Source: Sphingobium indicum B90A (GTDB taxonomy: Bacteria > Pseudomonadota > Alphaproteobacteria > Sphingomonadales > Sphingomonadaceae). From it: 64,000 nucleotides of DNA. Under the pieces are notes generated by a model. It saw only the letters and a list, made by a program, of their open reading frames with translations, did not search any database and had not been told where the DNA came from. Positions 50,707 through 59,466 of the stretch are shown piece after piece. The stretch is taken from the NCBI RefSeq assembly GCF_000264945.2, contig NZ_CP013070.1:2232001-2296000 (forward strand), written 5' to 3'. A program made the translations under genes and the position numbers. How positions within the stretch are numbered: position 1 is the first letter of the stretch; each line of letters begins with the position of its first letter.

Positions 50707-50723
50707 GGTTTTGAAGTTAAACC
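50707..50723 (-). promoter_or_regulatory. HxlR operator, autoregulatory copy
   Basis: On the minus strand the sequence reads GGTTTAACTTCAAAACC. It matches the two copies at 52744 and 52782 in 14 or more of 17 positions, with identical first ten and last four bases. It lies 24 bp from the HxlR start codon, suited to autorepression. The rest of 50702-50827 holds only GC-rich imperfect hairpins. Confidence 0.65.
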
Positions 50724-50827
50724 AACTCCGCCGATTTGTCGAGCGTTCCTCCCCGCGACGCCGCCGGGGAGACATCGGCGGGGAAGGCCCTGGTCGTCGC
50801 CGCCTTCCCGAACCGCAGGGGACGGCG

Positions 50828-51838
50828 TCAATCGATCTTCACGACGAGCTTGCCGAAATTCCGTCCCTCCAACAGGCCCATGAACGCCGCCGGAGCGTTG
50901 TCCAGTCCTTCGACAATGTCTTCGCGGAACCGGATCTTCCCTTCGGAAATCCACTGGCTGACCTCGTCCAGGAACTTCGGGCGCTGGTCCCAGAATTCGC
51001 CGACGATGAAACCCCGCATCATGACGCTGCGCGACAGGATGATCCGCATCGCGGCGGGCAGATGATCGACCTGTTCGCCGGACGATCCGTTATACTGGGC
51101 GATCAGGCCGCAGACCGGCACCCTGGCGAAATTGTTGAGCAGCGGCAGCACGGCCTGCCAGACGGCGCCGCCGACCAGTTCGAAATTGATGTCGATGCCG
51201 TCCGGGCACGCCGCGGCCAGATCGTCGGCGAAGGTCGGGGACCGATGGTCGACCACCGCATCGAAGCCCAGTTCCTGCTTGGCATAGGCGCATTTTTCCG
51301 CGCCGCCCGCGATTCCGACGGCCCTGGCGCCATAGAGCCTGGCGATCTGGCCGACCAGCGATCCGACCGGGCCGGTCGCCGCCGCGACGACGACCGTTTC
51401 GCCGGGCTGGGGTTTGCCCAGGGTCAGCAGCCCCGAATAAGCGGTAAGACCGGGCATGCCGAGCACGCCCACGGCGGTGGTGATCGGCTTGAAGCGGTCG
51501 TCCAGCTTCACAAGGCCAGTGCCGTCCGAAATGGCGTGCGTCTGCCATCCCAGCCGTCCGGCCACGCGTTCCCCGACCGAAAAGCCCGGATGGCGGGATT
51601 CCAGCACGGTCCCGATGATCTCGCCTTCCATCACCCCGCCGACCGGCGTCGGCGCGGCATAGGATTTCCGGTCGTCCATGCGGCCGCGCATATAGGGGTC
51701 GAGCGACAGATAATTCGCCCCGACCAGGAACTGTCCGTCCCCGATGGGCGGCAGGGGCGCGTCCTCTGCCCTGAAATTGGCGGGCGTCACCGCGCCCTGC
51801 GGACGTTCGGCAAGGACGATCCGATGGGTGGTCACCAT
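50828..51838 (-). CDS. NADP-dependent oxidoreductase, zinc-free MDR (CurA-like)
   Basis: The 336-residue reductase lacks zinc ligands and belongs to the leukotriene B4 dehydrogenase/CurA group. The N-terminal segment has DPYMRGRM and the cofactor-binding part has AAATGPVGSLVGQIA with GGAEKC. Such enzymes reduce alpha,beta-unsaturated ketones or act as 2-alkenal reductases. Start at 51838 follows AAGGAA; frames to 52393 were rejected. It lies 149 bp after the 51988 gene on the same strand and probably shares its HxlR-controlled promoter. Confidence 0.85.
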   Translation of the reverse strand: MVTTHRIVLAERPQGAVTPANFRAEDAPLPPIGDGQFLVGANYLSLDPYMRGRMDDRKSYAAPTPVGGVMEGEIIGTVLESRHPGFSVGERVAGRLGWQTHAISDGTGLVKLDDRFKPITTAVGVLGMPGLTAYSGLLTLGKPQPGETVVVAAATGPVGSLVGQIARLYGARAVGIAGGAEKCAYAKQELGFDAVVDHRSPTFADDLAAACPDGIDINFELVGGAVWQAVLPLLNNFARVPVCGLIAQYNGSSGEQVDHLPAAMRIILSRSVMMRGFIVGEFWDQRPKFLDEVSQWISEGKIRFREDIVEGLDNAPAAFMGLLEGRNFGKLVVKID

Positions 51839-51953
51839 GGCATATTTCCTTTTTCTTCTGTTCGGTCCGCGCGCCGTTGCGAATGGATCGGCGTTCCGAA
51901 CGCGATTGCGTGGCGGCATGGGCCTGCGCTGCGCTCGGCCCGGTTCCGCTCTG

Positions 51954-51975
51954 CCGGCCGCGAGGACGCGGCCGG
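51954..51975. other. Strong hairpin after the uncharacterised gene
   Basis: CCGGCCGCG (51954-51962) and CGCGGCCGG (51967-51975) form a perfect 9-bp stem with loop AGGA. No T-run follows, so it may stabilise an mRNA end or modulate read-through to the MDR gene rather than stop transcription. Confidence 0.5.
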
Positions 51976-51987
51976 TTCGAATGCGGG

Positions 51988-52707
51988 TCAGGCCGCCTGG
52001 ACGTCCCATATGTCGATGGCGATGGCGATCCGGTCGAGGATCGGGCGGTTGTCCGCGTCGGCGGCATAGACGCGCCGCTTCGTCGGGAAGATGAGGCCGT
52101 CGAACGCCTTGTGATCGGTCGCATAGTTGGCGCTGGTCGTGCCGCCCATGATCTCCACGCTGTAGTCGTGGCGCCGCAGCAGGCCCGATTGATCGAAATA
52201 GAAGGTCTGCTGGGTGGAATGGCTGGGCACGCCTTCGGGGAATGTCACCTTCAGGCGACGCCAGGTTTCGCCATTCTCGTCCCAGGGTTCGACCTCTTCC
52301 GACGTGAAGCCGGGCAGCCTGAACAGGAACGGCGTGGTCAGATAGGTCCACATCGCATAGCCGGTGAAATAGACGAGATGCTGTTCGTCCCACGGCGTCG
52401 GAATGCTGTGCCCTTCGAAGAAGGAGCGCGGATTTTCCCGCTTATCGATCAGTTCGCCGCTGTCGGCGACGATGGCGGTGCTGTCCGGCTCCCAGACGCA
52501 ATGCTGCCCTTCCTTGAGGAAGGGCGTGAATTCGGTGTGCGGCTTCCGCGTGGAGATCGAGCAATGCATGTCCGCATAGGCGCCGGGCCACTGCTTCACA
52601 TGCCAGACCGTGCCCTCCGCATGGAAATGGGCTTTCAGTTCATTGATCTGCTCCCAGCGGTCCCAACCGCCATGCGCCGCGATCGCCAGGTCCAACAATT
52701 CGCTCAC
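51988..52707 (-). CDS. Uncharacterised protein (239 aa), HxlR-regulated
   Basis: I do not recognise a named family. The 239-residue product is rich in aromatic residues, with patterns HGGWDRW, GTVWHVKQWPG, WDEQHLVYFTGYAMWTYL and LRRHDYSVEIMGG. The many Trp, Tyr and His and the strand-like spacing suggest a ligand-binding beta fold. There is no signal peptide or obvious catalytic motif. Start: a GTG at 52707 has GGAG 7 bp upstream; an ATG at 52734 is an alternative but has none. Two 17-bp HxlR-type boxes lie 37 and 75 bp upstream. The MDR reductase follows on the same strand. Confidence 0.65.
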   Translation of the reverse strand: MSELLDLAIAAHGGWDRWEQINELKAHFHAEGTVWHVKQWPGAYADMHCSISTRKPHTEFTPFLKEGQHCVWEPDSTAIVADSGELIDKRENPRSFFEGHSIPTPWDEQHLVYFTGYAMWTYLTTPFLFRLPGFTSEEVEPWDENGETWRRLKVTFPEGVPSHSTQQTFYFDQSGLLRRHDYSVEIMGGTTSANYATDHKAFDGLIFPTKRRVYAADADNRPILDRIAIAIDIWDVQAA

Positions 52708-52743
52708 ACCTATTCTCCATCGCTCCCCGGCCAATGCCGGATA

Positions 52744-52798
52744 GGTTTAACTTTGCAACCATGCAGCCCATAGGCCCTTATGGTTTAACTTTGCAACC
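52744..52798 (-). promoter_or_regulatory. Two HxlR operator copies (perfect 17-bp direct repeat)
   Basis: GGTTTAACTTTGCAACC occurs identically at 52744-52760 and 52782-52798, starts 38 bp apart. Both lie upstream of the uncharacterised gene, and the variant before the HxlR gene has the same length. The near-palindromic ends (GGTT and AACC) fit dimer binding. Repetition in two promoters supports a HxlR regulon of at least two transcripts. Confidence 0.7.
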
Positions 52799-53075
52799 TA
52801 AATTCGTGCGATGGATTCCCGGAGAGGTCGCCGGCAGGGCGTTCGCTAAGGGGATGGGAGCGTCGGCGGGCGCGGAAAAGCGCGGCGGGACAGGATGCGG
52901 CGCGGTGGGGCGGCCGGCGCAGGGCGCCCAAGGCCGCGCCTTCAGATCATCCATTCCCGAGCCGCGGCCGGTGGGTTTCGCCGGCCGCGTCGGTTCACAG
53001 CCTGGAGCATCGCGCGGAAAGGCCTGTCCCGCGCCTGTCGAAGGGGCGGGAGCCAGCCTGCCGCTTGAAACCCGC
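52799..53075. other. Intergenic stretch with one strong hairpin
   Basis: Between the boxes and the thiolase end there is no convincing gene. CGCGGCCGG (52963-52971) and CCGGCCGCG (52981-52989) form a perfect 9-bp stem, possibly the end of the thiolase transcript although no T-run follows it. Confidence 0.45.
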
Positions 53076-54287
53076 TTAGGACCGCTCGAAGATGGCGGCG
53101 AGACCCTGGCCGCCGCCGATGCACATGGTCTCCAGACCGTAGCGCGCATCGCGGCGGCGCATCTCGTTCAGCATCGTCGCGGCGATTCGCGCCCCGGTGA
53201 CGCCGATCGGGTGCCCCAGGGAAATGCCCGAGCCGTTGACGTTGAGCTTGTCCAGGCGGCTGTCGTCCTCGCCCCATTCCCACGCCTTGAGCAGCGCGAG
53301 CACCTGGGCCGCAAAAGCCTCGTTGATTTCGATGAGGTCCATGTCGTCCCAGCCCAGGCCCGTGCGCGCGAACAGCCGCTGGACGGCGCCCACCGGGCCG
53401 ATGCCCATGCGGGAGGGATCGCAACCCGCCGCCGCCCAGCCGACGAACCAGCCGCTCGGCTCCAGGCCGAGCTTCGCGAGCTGGTCTTCGGCAACGACCA
53501 GGCAGGCCGCGGCGGCGTCATTCTGCTGGCTGGCGTTGCCGGCGGTCACCACGCCGCCCTCGATCGGCTTCAACCCGCCGAGCGTCTCCAGCGAGGCATC
53601 CTCGCGGAACCCCTCGTCCCGATCGAAGATCACGGGTTCGCCGCGCTTCTGCGGCACGGCGACGGGCACGATCTCGTCAGCGAACTTGCCCTCGCGCCAG
53701 GCGGCGGCGGCGCGCTGGTGCGATCGGACGGCATAGGCGTCCGACTGCTCCCGCGTGATGCCATAGTCGCGGGCGAGATTTTCGGCGGTCTCGATCATGC
53801 CCGTGATCACGCCATAGCGTTCGATCGGCTGCGACATCAGGCGGGCGCGGGTCAGCCGGTCGTGCAGTTCGAGGCTGCCCATGCGCGCGCCCTTGCGCAG
53901 CGCGGTCGAATAATGTTCGACATTGGACATGCTTTCCGCGCCGCCCGCGACCACGACGTCGGCGGCGCCGGTCTGAACCATCATGGCCGCTTCGATGATC
54001 GCCTGAAGGCCGGAGCCGCAGCGGCGGTCGAGCTGGAAGCCCGGCACATTCTGGGGCATGCCGGCGGCCAGCCAGGACCAGCGGCCGATGCTGGGCGCCT
54101 CCCCGCTGGGATAGCCATGTCCGAAGACGACGTCGTCGACGCGTTCGGGATCGATCCCGCTGCGTTCGACCAGCGCCTTGATGATCGTGGCGCCCAATTG
54201 CCCCGCCGTCAGCGCGGAAAGGCCGCCGCCGAATTTCCCGACGGCGGTCCGAAGAGGCGAAACGATGGCGGCTCGACGCAATGTCAT
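53076..54287 (-). CDS. Acetyl-CoA acyltransferase (thiolase)
   Basis: The 403-residue thiolase has the acyl-accepting Cys90 (DRRCGSG), His359 in GHPIG and the base Cys389 in CIGGG. These enzymes cleave 3-oxoacyl-CoA to acetyl-CoA and a shortened acyl-CoA, or condense in reverse. Start at 54287 follows AGGAG; the frame to 54953 was rejected because it overlaps the IclR gene. It lies 35 bp after the IclR gene in the same direction, so a shared transcript is likely. With the CoA-transferase it would finish degradation of a 3-oxo acid such as 3-oxoadipate. Confidence 0.9.
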   Translation of the reverse strand: MTLRRAAIVSPLRTAVGKFGGGLSALTAGQLGATIIKALVERSGIDPERVDDVVFGHGYPSGEAPSIGRWSWLAAGMPQNVPGFQLDRRCGSGLQAIIEAAMMVQTGAADVVVAGGAESMSNVEHYSTALRKGARMGSLELHDRLTRARLMSQPIERYGVITGMIETAENLARDYGITREQSDAYAVRSHQRAAAAWREGKFADEIVPVAVPQKRGEPVIFDRDEGFREDASLETLGGLKPIEGGVVTAGNASQQNDAAAACLVVAEDQLAKLGLEPSGWFVGWAAAGCDPSRMGIGPVGAVQRLFARTGLGWDDMDLIEINEAFAAQVLALLKAWEWGEDDSRLDKLNVNGSGISLGHPIGVTGARIAATMLNEMRRRDARYGLETMCIGGGQGLAAIFERS

Positions 54288-54322
54288 GATGTCAACTCCT
54301 GTAGATTCAACGGATTGCGGGT

Positions 54323-55120
54323 TTATGGATTGGGGCGATGGCTCTGGATGGCGCGCTCCAGCTGACCGGCGGCGGCCCTCAGGTCGGGAAGATAGCGCTC
54401 GATCAGATCCTCGCGGCTGTGGGCGTCGGAGAAGGTGGCGACATTGAGCGCCGCCAGGACCTGCCCCTCGCGGTCGCGGACGGGAACGGCCAGGGATCGC
54501 AGCCCGACCTCCAGTTCCTCCTCGACCAGGCTCCAGCGCCGCTCGCCCACGGCGACCAGTTCGGTGCGGAGCGCATCGGGGGAAACGATGGTGCGTTCGG
54601 TCCTCGGCTCCAGGGCGGCGCGCGCCAGCCACCGTTCGGTCTCGCACGGCGCGAGCGAGGCGAGGAGGACGCGGCCCATCGACGTGCAATGGCTGGGCAG
54701 GGTGCTGCCGACCATCAGCGGCGCGGCGATCACCTGGTTCCGCTCGGCGCGGGCGATGTAGATGATGCGGCCCGGGTCCGACGGATCGAGCGCGCCGACC
54801 GACACCGTTTCCTGAAGGCTGTCGCGCAAGGCGTTGGCGACCGCCTGGCTGGCGCTGGCCAGGGGGGTCGACGTCAGGAACCCGGCGGCCAGCGGCAGCA
54901 ATTTGGGCGTGAGCGAATAGCGCCCGTCCCGCTCGCGAACATAGCCAAGGCATGTCAGCGTGTGCAGGCAGCGGCCGGCGCTGGGCCGGTTCAGCCCGCT
55001 CAGCCGCGCCGCTTCCGTGATGCTGAGCGAGGACTGCCCCTCGAAAGCGCGCAGCACGCCAAGGCCCCGCGCCAGCGAAAGCATGAAGTTGGGATCGGCG
55101 GCTTGGCTGTCGTCAGCCAT
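54323..55120 (-). CDS. IclR-family regulator
   Basis: The 265-residue regulator has an N-terminal winged helix (about 15-70, with LSITEAARLSGLNRPSAGR) and a GAF-like effector domain. The effector domain includes VGSTLPSHCTSMGRVLLA and LEVGLRSLAVPV, as in the PcaR/PcaU/PobR group of aromatic-acid regulators. Start at 55120 has AAGG 9 bp upstream; 55126 is an alternative. It is divergent from the CoA-transferase genes across a 70-bp gap that holds a 13-bp palindrome. It likely responds to a pathway intermediate. Confidence 0.9.
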   Translation of the reverse strand: MADDSQAADPNFMLSLARGLGVLRAFEGQSSLSITEAARLSGLNRPSAGRCLHTLTCLGYVRERDGRYSLTPKLLPLAAGFLTSTPLASASQAVANALRDSLQETVSVGALDPSDPGRIIYIARAERNQVIAAPLMVGSTLPSHCTSMGRVLLASLAPCETERWLARAALEPRTERTIVSPDALRTELVAVGERRWSLVEEELEVGLRSLAVPVRDREGQVLAALNVATFSDAHSREDLIERYLPDLRAAAGQLERAIQSHRPNP

Positions 55121-55162
55121 GGGCATTGACCTTTTGCGCTTAAACGAATATTGGCGTTTTTA

Positions 55163-55175
55163 TCCGATAATCGGA
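55163..55175. promoter_or_regulatory. IclR-type operator between divergent genes
   Basis: TCCGATAATCGGA is a perfect 13-bp palindrome centred on one A, in the short gap between the IclR gene and CoA-transferase subunit A. A second inverted repeat, AAACG...CGTTT, lies next to it (55143-55159). Position and symmetry fit the IclR protein's own site, controlling both directions. Confidence 0.6.
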
Positions 55176-55190
55176 CAAATAGGGATTATT

Positions 55191-55910
55191 ATGGCAAAGC
55201 GCAAGATATTTCCCGACGCTGATGCAGCGCTTGAGGGCGTTCTCTTCGACGGGATGACCATCATGTCCGGCGGGTTCGGGCTTTCGGGCAATCCGGAACA
55301 TCTGATCGCCGGCCTGCTGCGGAACGGCGTCAAGGAACTCACCGTCATCTCCAACAATTGCGGCGCGGACGGCTTCGGCCTCTGGACGCTGCTCAACAAC
55401 GGCCAGATCCGCAAGATGGTCTCCTCCTATATCGGGGAGAACAAGCTGTTCGCGGAACTCTATCTGTCGGGCCAGCTCGAACTGGAGCTCAATCCGCAGG
55501 GCACGCTGGCGGAACGCATACGCGCGGGCGGCGCGGGCATTCCGGCCTTCTACACGAAGACCGGCGTGGGAACCGTCGTCGCGGAGGGCAAGCCCGTCGA
55601 GGAATTCGAAGGGTCGCTCTATGTGCGCGAAACGTGGCTGCGGGCCGACGTTTCCATCGTGAAGGCCTGGAAAGCCGATCCGGAGGGCAATCTCGTCTAT
55701 CGCAAGACGGCGCGGAACTTCAATCCGAACATGGCGACCGCCGGCAAGATCACCATCGCCGAGGTGGAGGAGATCGTCCCGGCCGGCGCGCTCGACCCCG
55801 ACCAGGTCCACACGCCTGGCATCTATGTCGATCGCGTGATCCAGGGACCGTCCTATGAGAAGCGAATCGAATTCCGGACCACGCGTCCCCGCACGGAGGA
55901 GAAGGCCTGA
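55191..55910 (+). CDS. 3-oxoacid CoA-transferase, subunit A
   Basis: The 239-residue alpha subunit of a class I CoA-transferase has SGGFGLSGNPEHLI near residues 25-38, NNCGADG, and the conserved AGGAGIPAFYTKTGVGT. It transfers CoA from succinyl-CoA to a 3-oxo acid. Start at 55191 has AGGGA 6 bp upstream; a longer frame from 54960 overlaps the IclR gene and was rejected. Its TGA shares a base with the ATG of subunit B. Confidence 0.9.
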   Translation: MAKRKIFPDADAALEGVLFDGMTIMSGGFGLSGNPEHLIAGLLRNGVKELTVISNNCGADGFGLWTLLNNGQIRKMVSSYIGENKLFAELYLSGQLELELNPQGTLAERIRAGGAGIPAFYTKTGVGTVVAEGKPVEEFEGSLYVRETWLRADVSIVKAWKADPEGNLVYRKTARNFNPNMATAGKITIAEVEEIVPAGALDPDQVHTPGIYVDRVIQGPSYEKRIEFRTTRPRTEEKA

Positions 55911-56548
55911 TGCCCTGGACACGTGAGGAAATGGCGGCCCGCGCCGCCGGCGAGCTGCAGGACGGCTTTTATGTGAACCTGGGCATCGGCATTCCGACGC
56001 TGGTCGCCAATTATGTGCCCGCCGACATAGAGGTCGTTCTCCAGTCGGAGAACGGCCTGCTGGGCATCGGTCCCTTTCCCTATGAGGATGAAGTCGACCC
56101 GGACCTCATCAACGCGGGCAAGCAGACGGTGACCACTTTGCCCACGTCGAGCTTCTTCAGCTCGGCCGACAGCTTCGCCATGATCCGCGGCGGGCATATC
56201 GACCTTGCCATATTGGGCGCCATGGAGGTTGCCGGCAATGGCGACCTGGCCAACTGGACCGTGCCGGGCAAGATGATCAAGGGCATGGGCGGCGCGATGG
56301 ACCTGGTCGCGGGCGTGAAGCGCGTCGTCGTGGTGATGAGCCACAGCGACAAGGCGGGCAATTCCAAGATCGTCGAACGCTGCACCCTGCCGCTCACCGG
56401 CACGGGCGTCGTCGACGCCATCATTTCCGACTTCGGCCGGTTCGTGCTGGATCGGGATCGCGGCGAATTGATCGTGCAGGAACTGGCGTCGGATCTCGAC
56501 ATCGATTTCGTTCGCGCCCGGACGGGAATCCCGATCCGGTCGGCCTGA
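55910..56548 (+). CDS. 3-oxoacid CoA-transferase, subunit B
   Basis: The 212-residue beta subunit has catalytic Glu47 in SENGLLG and the GIGIPTLVAN glycine-rich loop near 25-34. It also shows GAMEVAGNGDLANW and VVVMSHSDKAG. The gene starts within the stop of subunit A (TGATG), so both chains are made together. With the adjacent thiolase it could convert 3-oxoadipate, or a similar 3-oxo acid, to acetyl-CoA and succinyl-CoA. Confidence 0.9.
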   Translation: MPWTREEMAARAAGELQDGFYVNLGIGIPTLVANYVPADIEVVLQSENGLLGIGPFPYEDEVDPDLINAGKQTVTTLPTSSFFSSADSFAMIRGGHIDLAILGAMEVAGNGDLANWTVPGKMIKGMGGAMDLVAGVKRVVVVMSHSDKAGNSKIVERCTLPLTGTGVVDAIISDFGRFVLDRDRGELIVQELASDLDIDFVRARTGIPIRSA

Positions 56549-56584
56549 TCCGAAATCAGACAGGCGCCGCCAAACGGCGGGGGG

Positions 56585-56627
56585 GAGAGCGTTTTCGCAG
56601 GAAGCGGAGACGCTCTCTTTTCTTTTG
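56585..56627 (+). terminator. Rho-independent terminator after CoA-transferase genes
   Basis: GAGAGCGT (56585-56592) pairs with ACGCTCTC (56610-56617) and is followed by TTTTCTTTT. It lies 37 bp after the subunit B stop. Confidence 0.75.
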
Positions 56628-56664
56628 CCTCTGCCCCGTCCGCGCCGAAGGGGAAAAGGCCCGT

Positions 56665-57861
56665 TCAGGCCTGGACGCGCATCGGCGGCTGCCTGTGCGG
56701 CGCGGCGAGGATGTTGAACAGGATGGGGGCGAGCGCCGCGCTGATGATCGCGACCAGCACCATGGCCGCGTTGGTCGCGGTGTCGAGCACGCCGATCCGG
56801 GTCGCGATGTCCGACGCCGCGACGATCAGGCTGATGCGCGCGCTCAGCAATATGCCGGCGGCCATCGCCTTTCTGCGGCCGTGGATCGGGACCAGCAGCA
56901 GCGACGGGATGATCTTGTTGGCGAAGGCGACCGCCACGAAGCCCGGCACCAGCCACAGGGTCTTGGGCGATCCCAACAGCGCGGGAATATCGAATTTCAG
57001 GCCGACATTGATGAAGAAGAAGGGCACGATGAAGCCATAGCCGATGACCTCCAGCCGCTCGCGCCGGTGGCTGCCGCGCGGAACGATCTGCCCCAGCAGC
57101 AATCCCGCGAGGAACGCCGCCAGCACCAGTTGCGAATTCAGCATCTCCGCCAGCCAGGCCGTCAGGAACAGCAGCGCCAGGCTGAGCCTGACGAAGGGCA
57201 GGCTGGTCCGGTTGTCCAGCCGCGCCGCGGGCACCCGCGCCAGCAGCCTGGGCAGCAGTCGGATCGCCGGGACGGCGATGGCGACAAGCGCCAGGCTGCC
57301 CAAGGCGCCCTGCGCGCTGCCGCTGACGACGATCCCGGCCAGGGCGGAAATGGCGATCATCGCGAAGAAGTCGACGAGCAGCGCGGCCGAGAGGATCGTC
57401 TGCCCGTATATGTCGCTGGCGATGCCCTTTTCCTGTATCATCGGCACGACGATGCCGACCGAGCTGGTGGAAAGGATCGCGGCATAGATCGCCAGGTGCA
57501 CCAGGGGCGTCCCCGGGTCGAGCAGCAGCCAGGCGCCAAGGCCGGCCATGGCAAGGGTCAGCAGCGATATGAGGATGGCCAGGATGAGCGGCCTCACCCG
57601 CTGCGCCCCCTGCGGCCGGGCCAGCAACGCGCCGAAATCGACCTCCAGCCCCGCGATCACCATGGGTATGGCAAGCCCGATCTGGGCGAACAGCTCCATC
57701 GAGGGACCGGGCGACAGGAATCCCAGGCCATGCGGGCCGACCAGGATCCCGAACGCGATTTCCAGCACCAGCGCGGGCAAGAGGGCCTTGGGCATCCATT
57801 GGGCGACGACGGCGGCCAGTGCGCTGCCGGCGCAAGCCAGGGCCAATATGGAAACTATCAC
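56665..57861 (-). CDS. CPA2-family cation:proton antiporter
   Basis: The 398-residue membrane protein has about 12 helices and resembles Kef/NapA-type monovalent cation:proton antiporters. The transport-core helices include GPHGLGFLSP and STSSVGIVVPMI, and AGLEVDFGALL carries membrane acidic residues. There is no C-terminal TrkA-N nucleotide domain. Start is the GTG at 57861 preceded by AGAGGGA; the frame to 57996 adds a basic stretch and was rejected. Neighbours are the efflux operon, same strand, 207 bp upstream, a stretch that shows no gene. Confidence 0.85.
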   Translation of the reverse strand: MIVSILALACAGSALAAVVAQWMPKALLPALVLEIAFGILVGPHGLGFLSPGPSMELFAQIGLAIPMVIAGLEVDFGALLARPQGAQRVRPLILAILISLLTLAMAGLGAWLLLDPGTPLVHLAIYAAILSTSSVGIVVPMIQEKGIASDIYGQTILSAALLVDFFAMIAISALAGIVVSGSAQGALGSLALVAIAVPAIRLLPRLLARVPAARLDNRTSLPFVRLSLALLFLTAWLAEMLNSQLVLAAFLAGLLLGQIVPRGSHRRERLEVIGYGFIVPFFFINVGLKFDIPALLGSPKTLWLVPGFVAVAFANKIIPSLLLVPIHGRRKAMAAGILLSARISLIVAASDIATRIGVLDTATNAAMVLVAIISAALAPILFNILAAPHRQPPMRVQA

Positions 57862-58068
57862 TTGTCCCTCTATGTCCTCATCATGGCGCGGCGGCGGATG
57901 CCCGCTTCCTGATTGCCGACCTTTTCTCCGGCGGCGCCTGAGGGTCGATCCGTTGGTGCGCGGACGGCCAGCCCTTATCCCATGAACGACCGGCACTCAA
58001 CCGTTGGTTCCGGACGGATGGGACGAGTTGCGGGGAAGCCGACCCCGATGTCCGCCGGACCCGCCGCG

Positions 58069-59466
58069 TCAGCCGCCGAACGCCCGCCATCCGGCAACCG
58101 TCGCGCGCGCGGCGTCTCCCTGCGCCAGCGCAAGCGCGTCGGCCGCCTGGAGAACCCGGCGCTGCGCCTCGACCAGTTCGGCCAGCGAAACATGGCCCGC
58201 CCGATAGGCGCGATCCAGCGCGTCGCAGGCCGCGGTCGCGGCCCGGACCTCTTCGGCATGGACGGCTTCGCGCTCTCTGGCGGTCCGCCAGGCGACGACG
58301 GCGCGTTCGACATCCTCGGCGGCGCGCAGCGCGGCATTGCGGAACTGGGCGATGGCCTCCCGCTCCGCGCCCTTCGCCCGTGCGACCTCCGCATCGACCC
58401 GGCCGAAGTCGAAAAGCCGCCAGCGCAGGCCCAACCCGCCCTGCACCACGCTCGCCGGGCCGGAAAAGAGCCTGCCCGCGTCATTGCCCTGAAAACCCAG
58501 CAGGCCCGACAGGGTGAATTTGGGATAATATTCGGCAAGGGCGACGCCCAGCCGCGCATGGCCGGCAGCAACGCGCCGCTCGGCAGCGACCAGATCCGGC
58601 CTGCGCCGCATCAGATCGGCGGGCAGCCCCATGGCCGCGAAACCGGCGACCGGCACCGGCTCCGGCCTCTCCAGCGCCTGGACAACCGAATCCGGCAGGC
58701 CGCCGGCCAGCACCGCCAGCCGCGCCAACTGCGCCTGCGCCGCCTGGTCGAACTCGGCGATCCCGGCGCTGATCGCGGCGGTGGAGGCGCGGGACTGGTC
58801 CAGTTCGAAACGGGCAGCCGCGCCATGGACGAAGCGGGCGCGGACGATATTTTCCAGCTTCTGCGCCGCCGCCGCCTGATCGACGGCGATGGAGCGCCTG
58901 CGCTGCGCAGAACGAAGGAGGATATAGGCGTCGCCAATCTCCGCCGCCACGGTGAGGCGGACGGCCTGGCTGTCGGCGACGGCCGCCTCCAGTTCCGCGA
59001 CGGCCGCTTCCCGCCCGCGCTTCAGCCCGCCGGCAAGGTCCAGTTCCCAGCTTGCCCCGCCGACCAGTTCGAAACTGTCCTGCGTCCGGTCGAAATCCGG
59101 GACATAATCGGCGATCTGCCCCAGCCCGGCCCTCAGCGACTGGCGCGTCCGGACCGCGGAACCGTCCAGCGATCCCGACGGCATCCGCGCCGCCCGCGCC
59201 GACCCGGCGGCCGCCCTTGCCTGGTCGACCCGCGCCATCGCCGCCTCCACGTCGAAGCCGCCCTTGAGGCCGCGCGCGACCAGACCGTCCAGCATGGGGT
59301 CGGCAAAATCCCGCCACCAGGGCCTGCCGCCCGGCTCCACGATCAGGGGAGCATTGTGAAAGGCGGCCGGCAGCGGCAAGGCCGGCCGTCGATACTCCGT
59401 GCCCGCGGCGCAGCCGCCCAGCAGGGCAAGGCCGATCAGGGCGGCCAGCGACCGATTCGTCGTCAC
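58069..59466 (-). CDS. RND outer-membrane factor lipoprotein (NodT/OprM family)
   Basis: The 465-residue trimeric outer-membrane channel has lipobox LLGGC near residue 19. The two-fold repeated helical barrel regions carry WELDLAGGLKRGRE and WRLFDFGRVDAEVARA. Start is a GTG at 59466 that overlaps the RND pump stop by two bases; a frame to 59814 was rejected. It is the last of the adaptor-pump-channel operon and would form the exit duct. Confidence 0.9.
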   Translation of the reverse strand: MTTNRSLAALIGLALLGGCAAGTEYRRPALPLPAAFHNAPLIVEPGGRPWWRDFADPMLDGLVARGLKGGFDVEAAMARVDQARAAAGSARAARMPSGSLDGSAVRTRQSLRAGLGQIADYVPDFDRTQDSFELVGGASWELDLAGGLKRGREAAVAELEAAVADSQAVRLTVAAEIGDAYILLRSAQRRRSIAVDQAAAAQKLENIVRARFVHGAAARFELDQSRASTAAISAGIAEFDQAAQAQLARLAVLAGGLPDSVVQALERPEPVPVAGFAAMGLPADLMRRRPDLVAAERRVAAGHARLGVALAEYYPKFTLSGLLGFQGNDAGRLFSGPASVVQGGLGLRWRLFDFGRVDAEVARAKGAEREAIAQFRNAALRAAEDVERAVVAWRTAREREAVHAEEVRAATAACDALDRAYRAGHVSLAELVEAQRRVLQAADALALAQGDAARATVAGWRAFGG

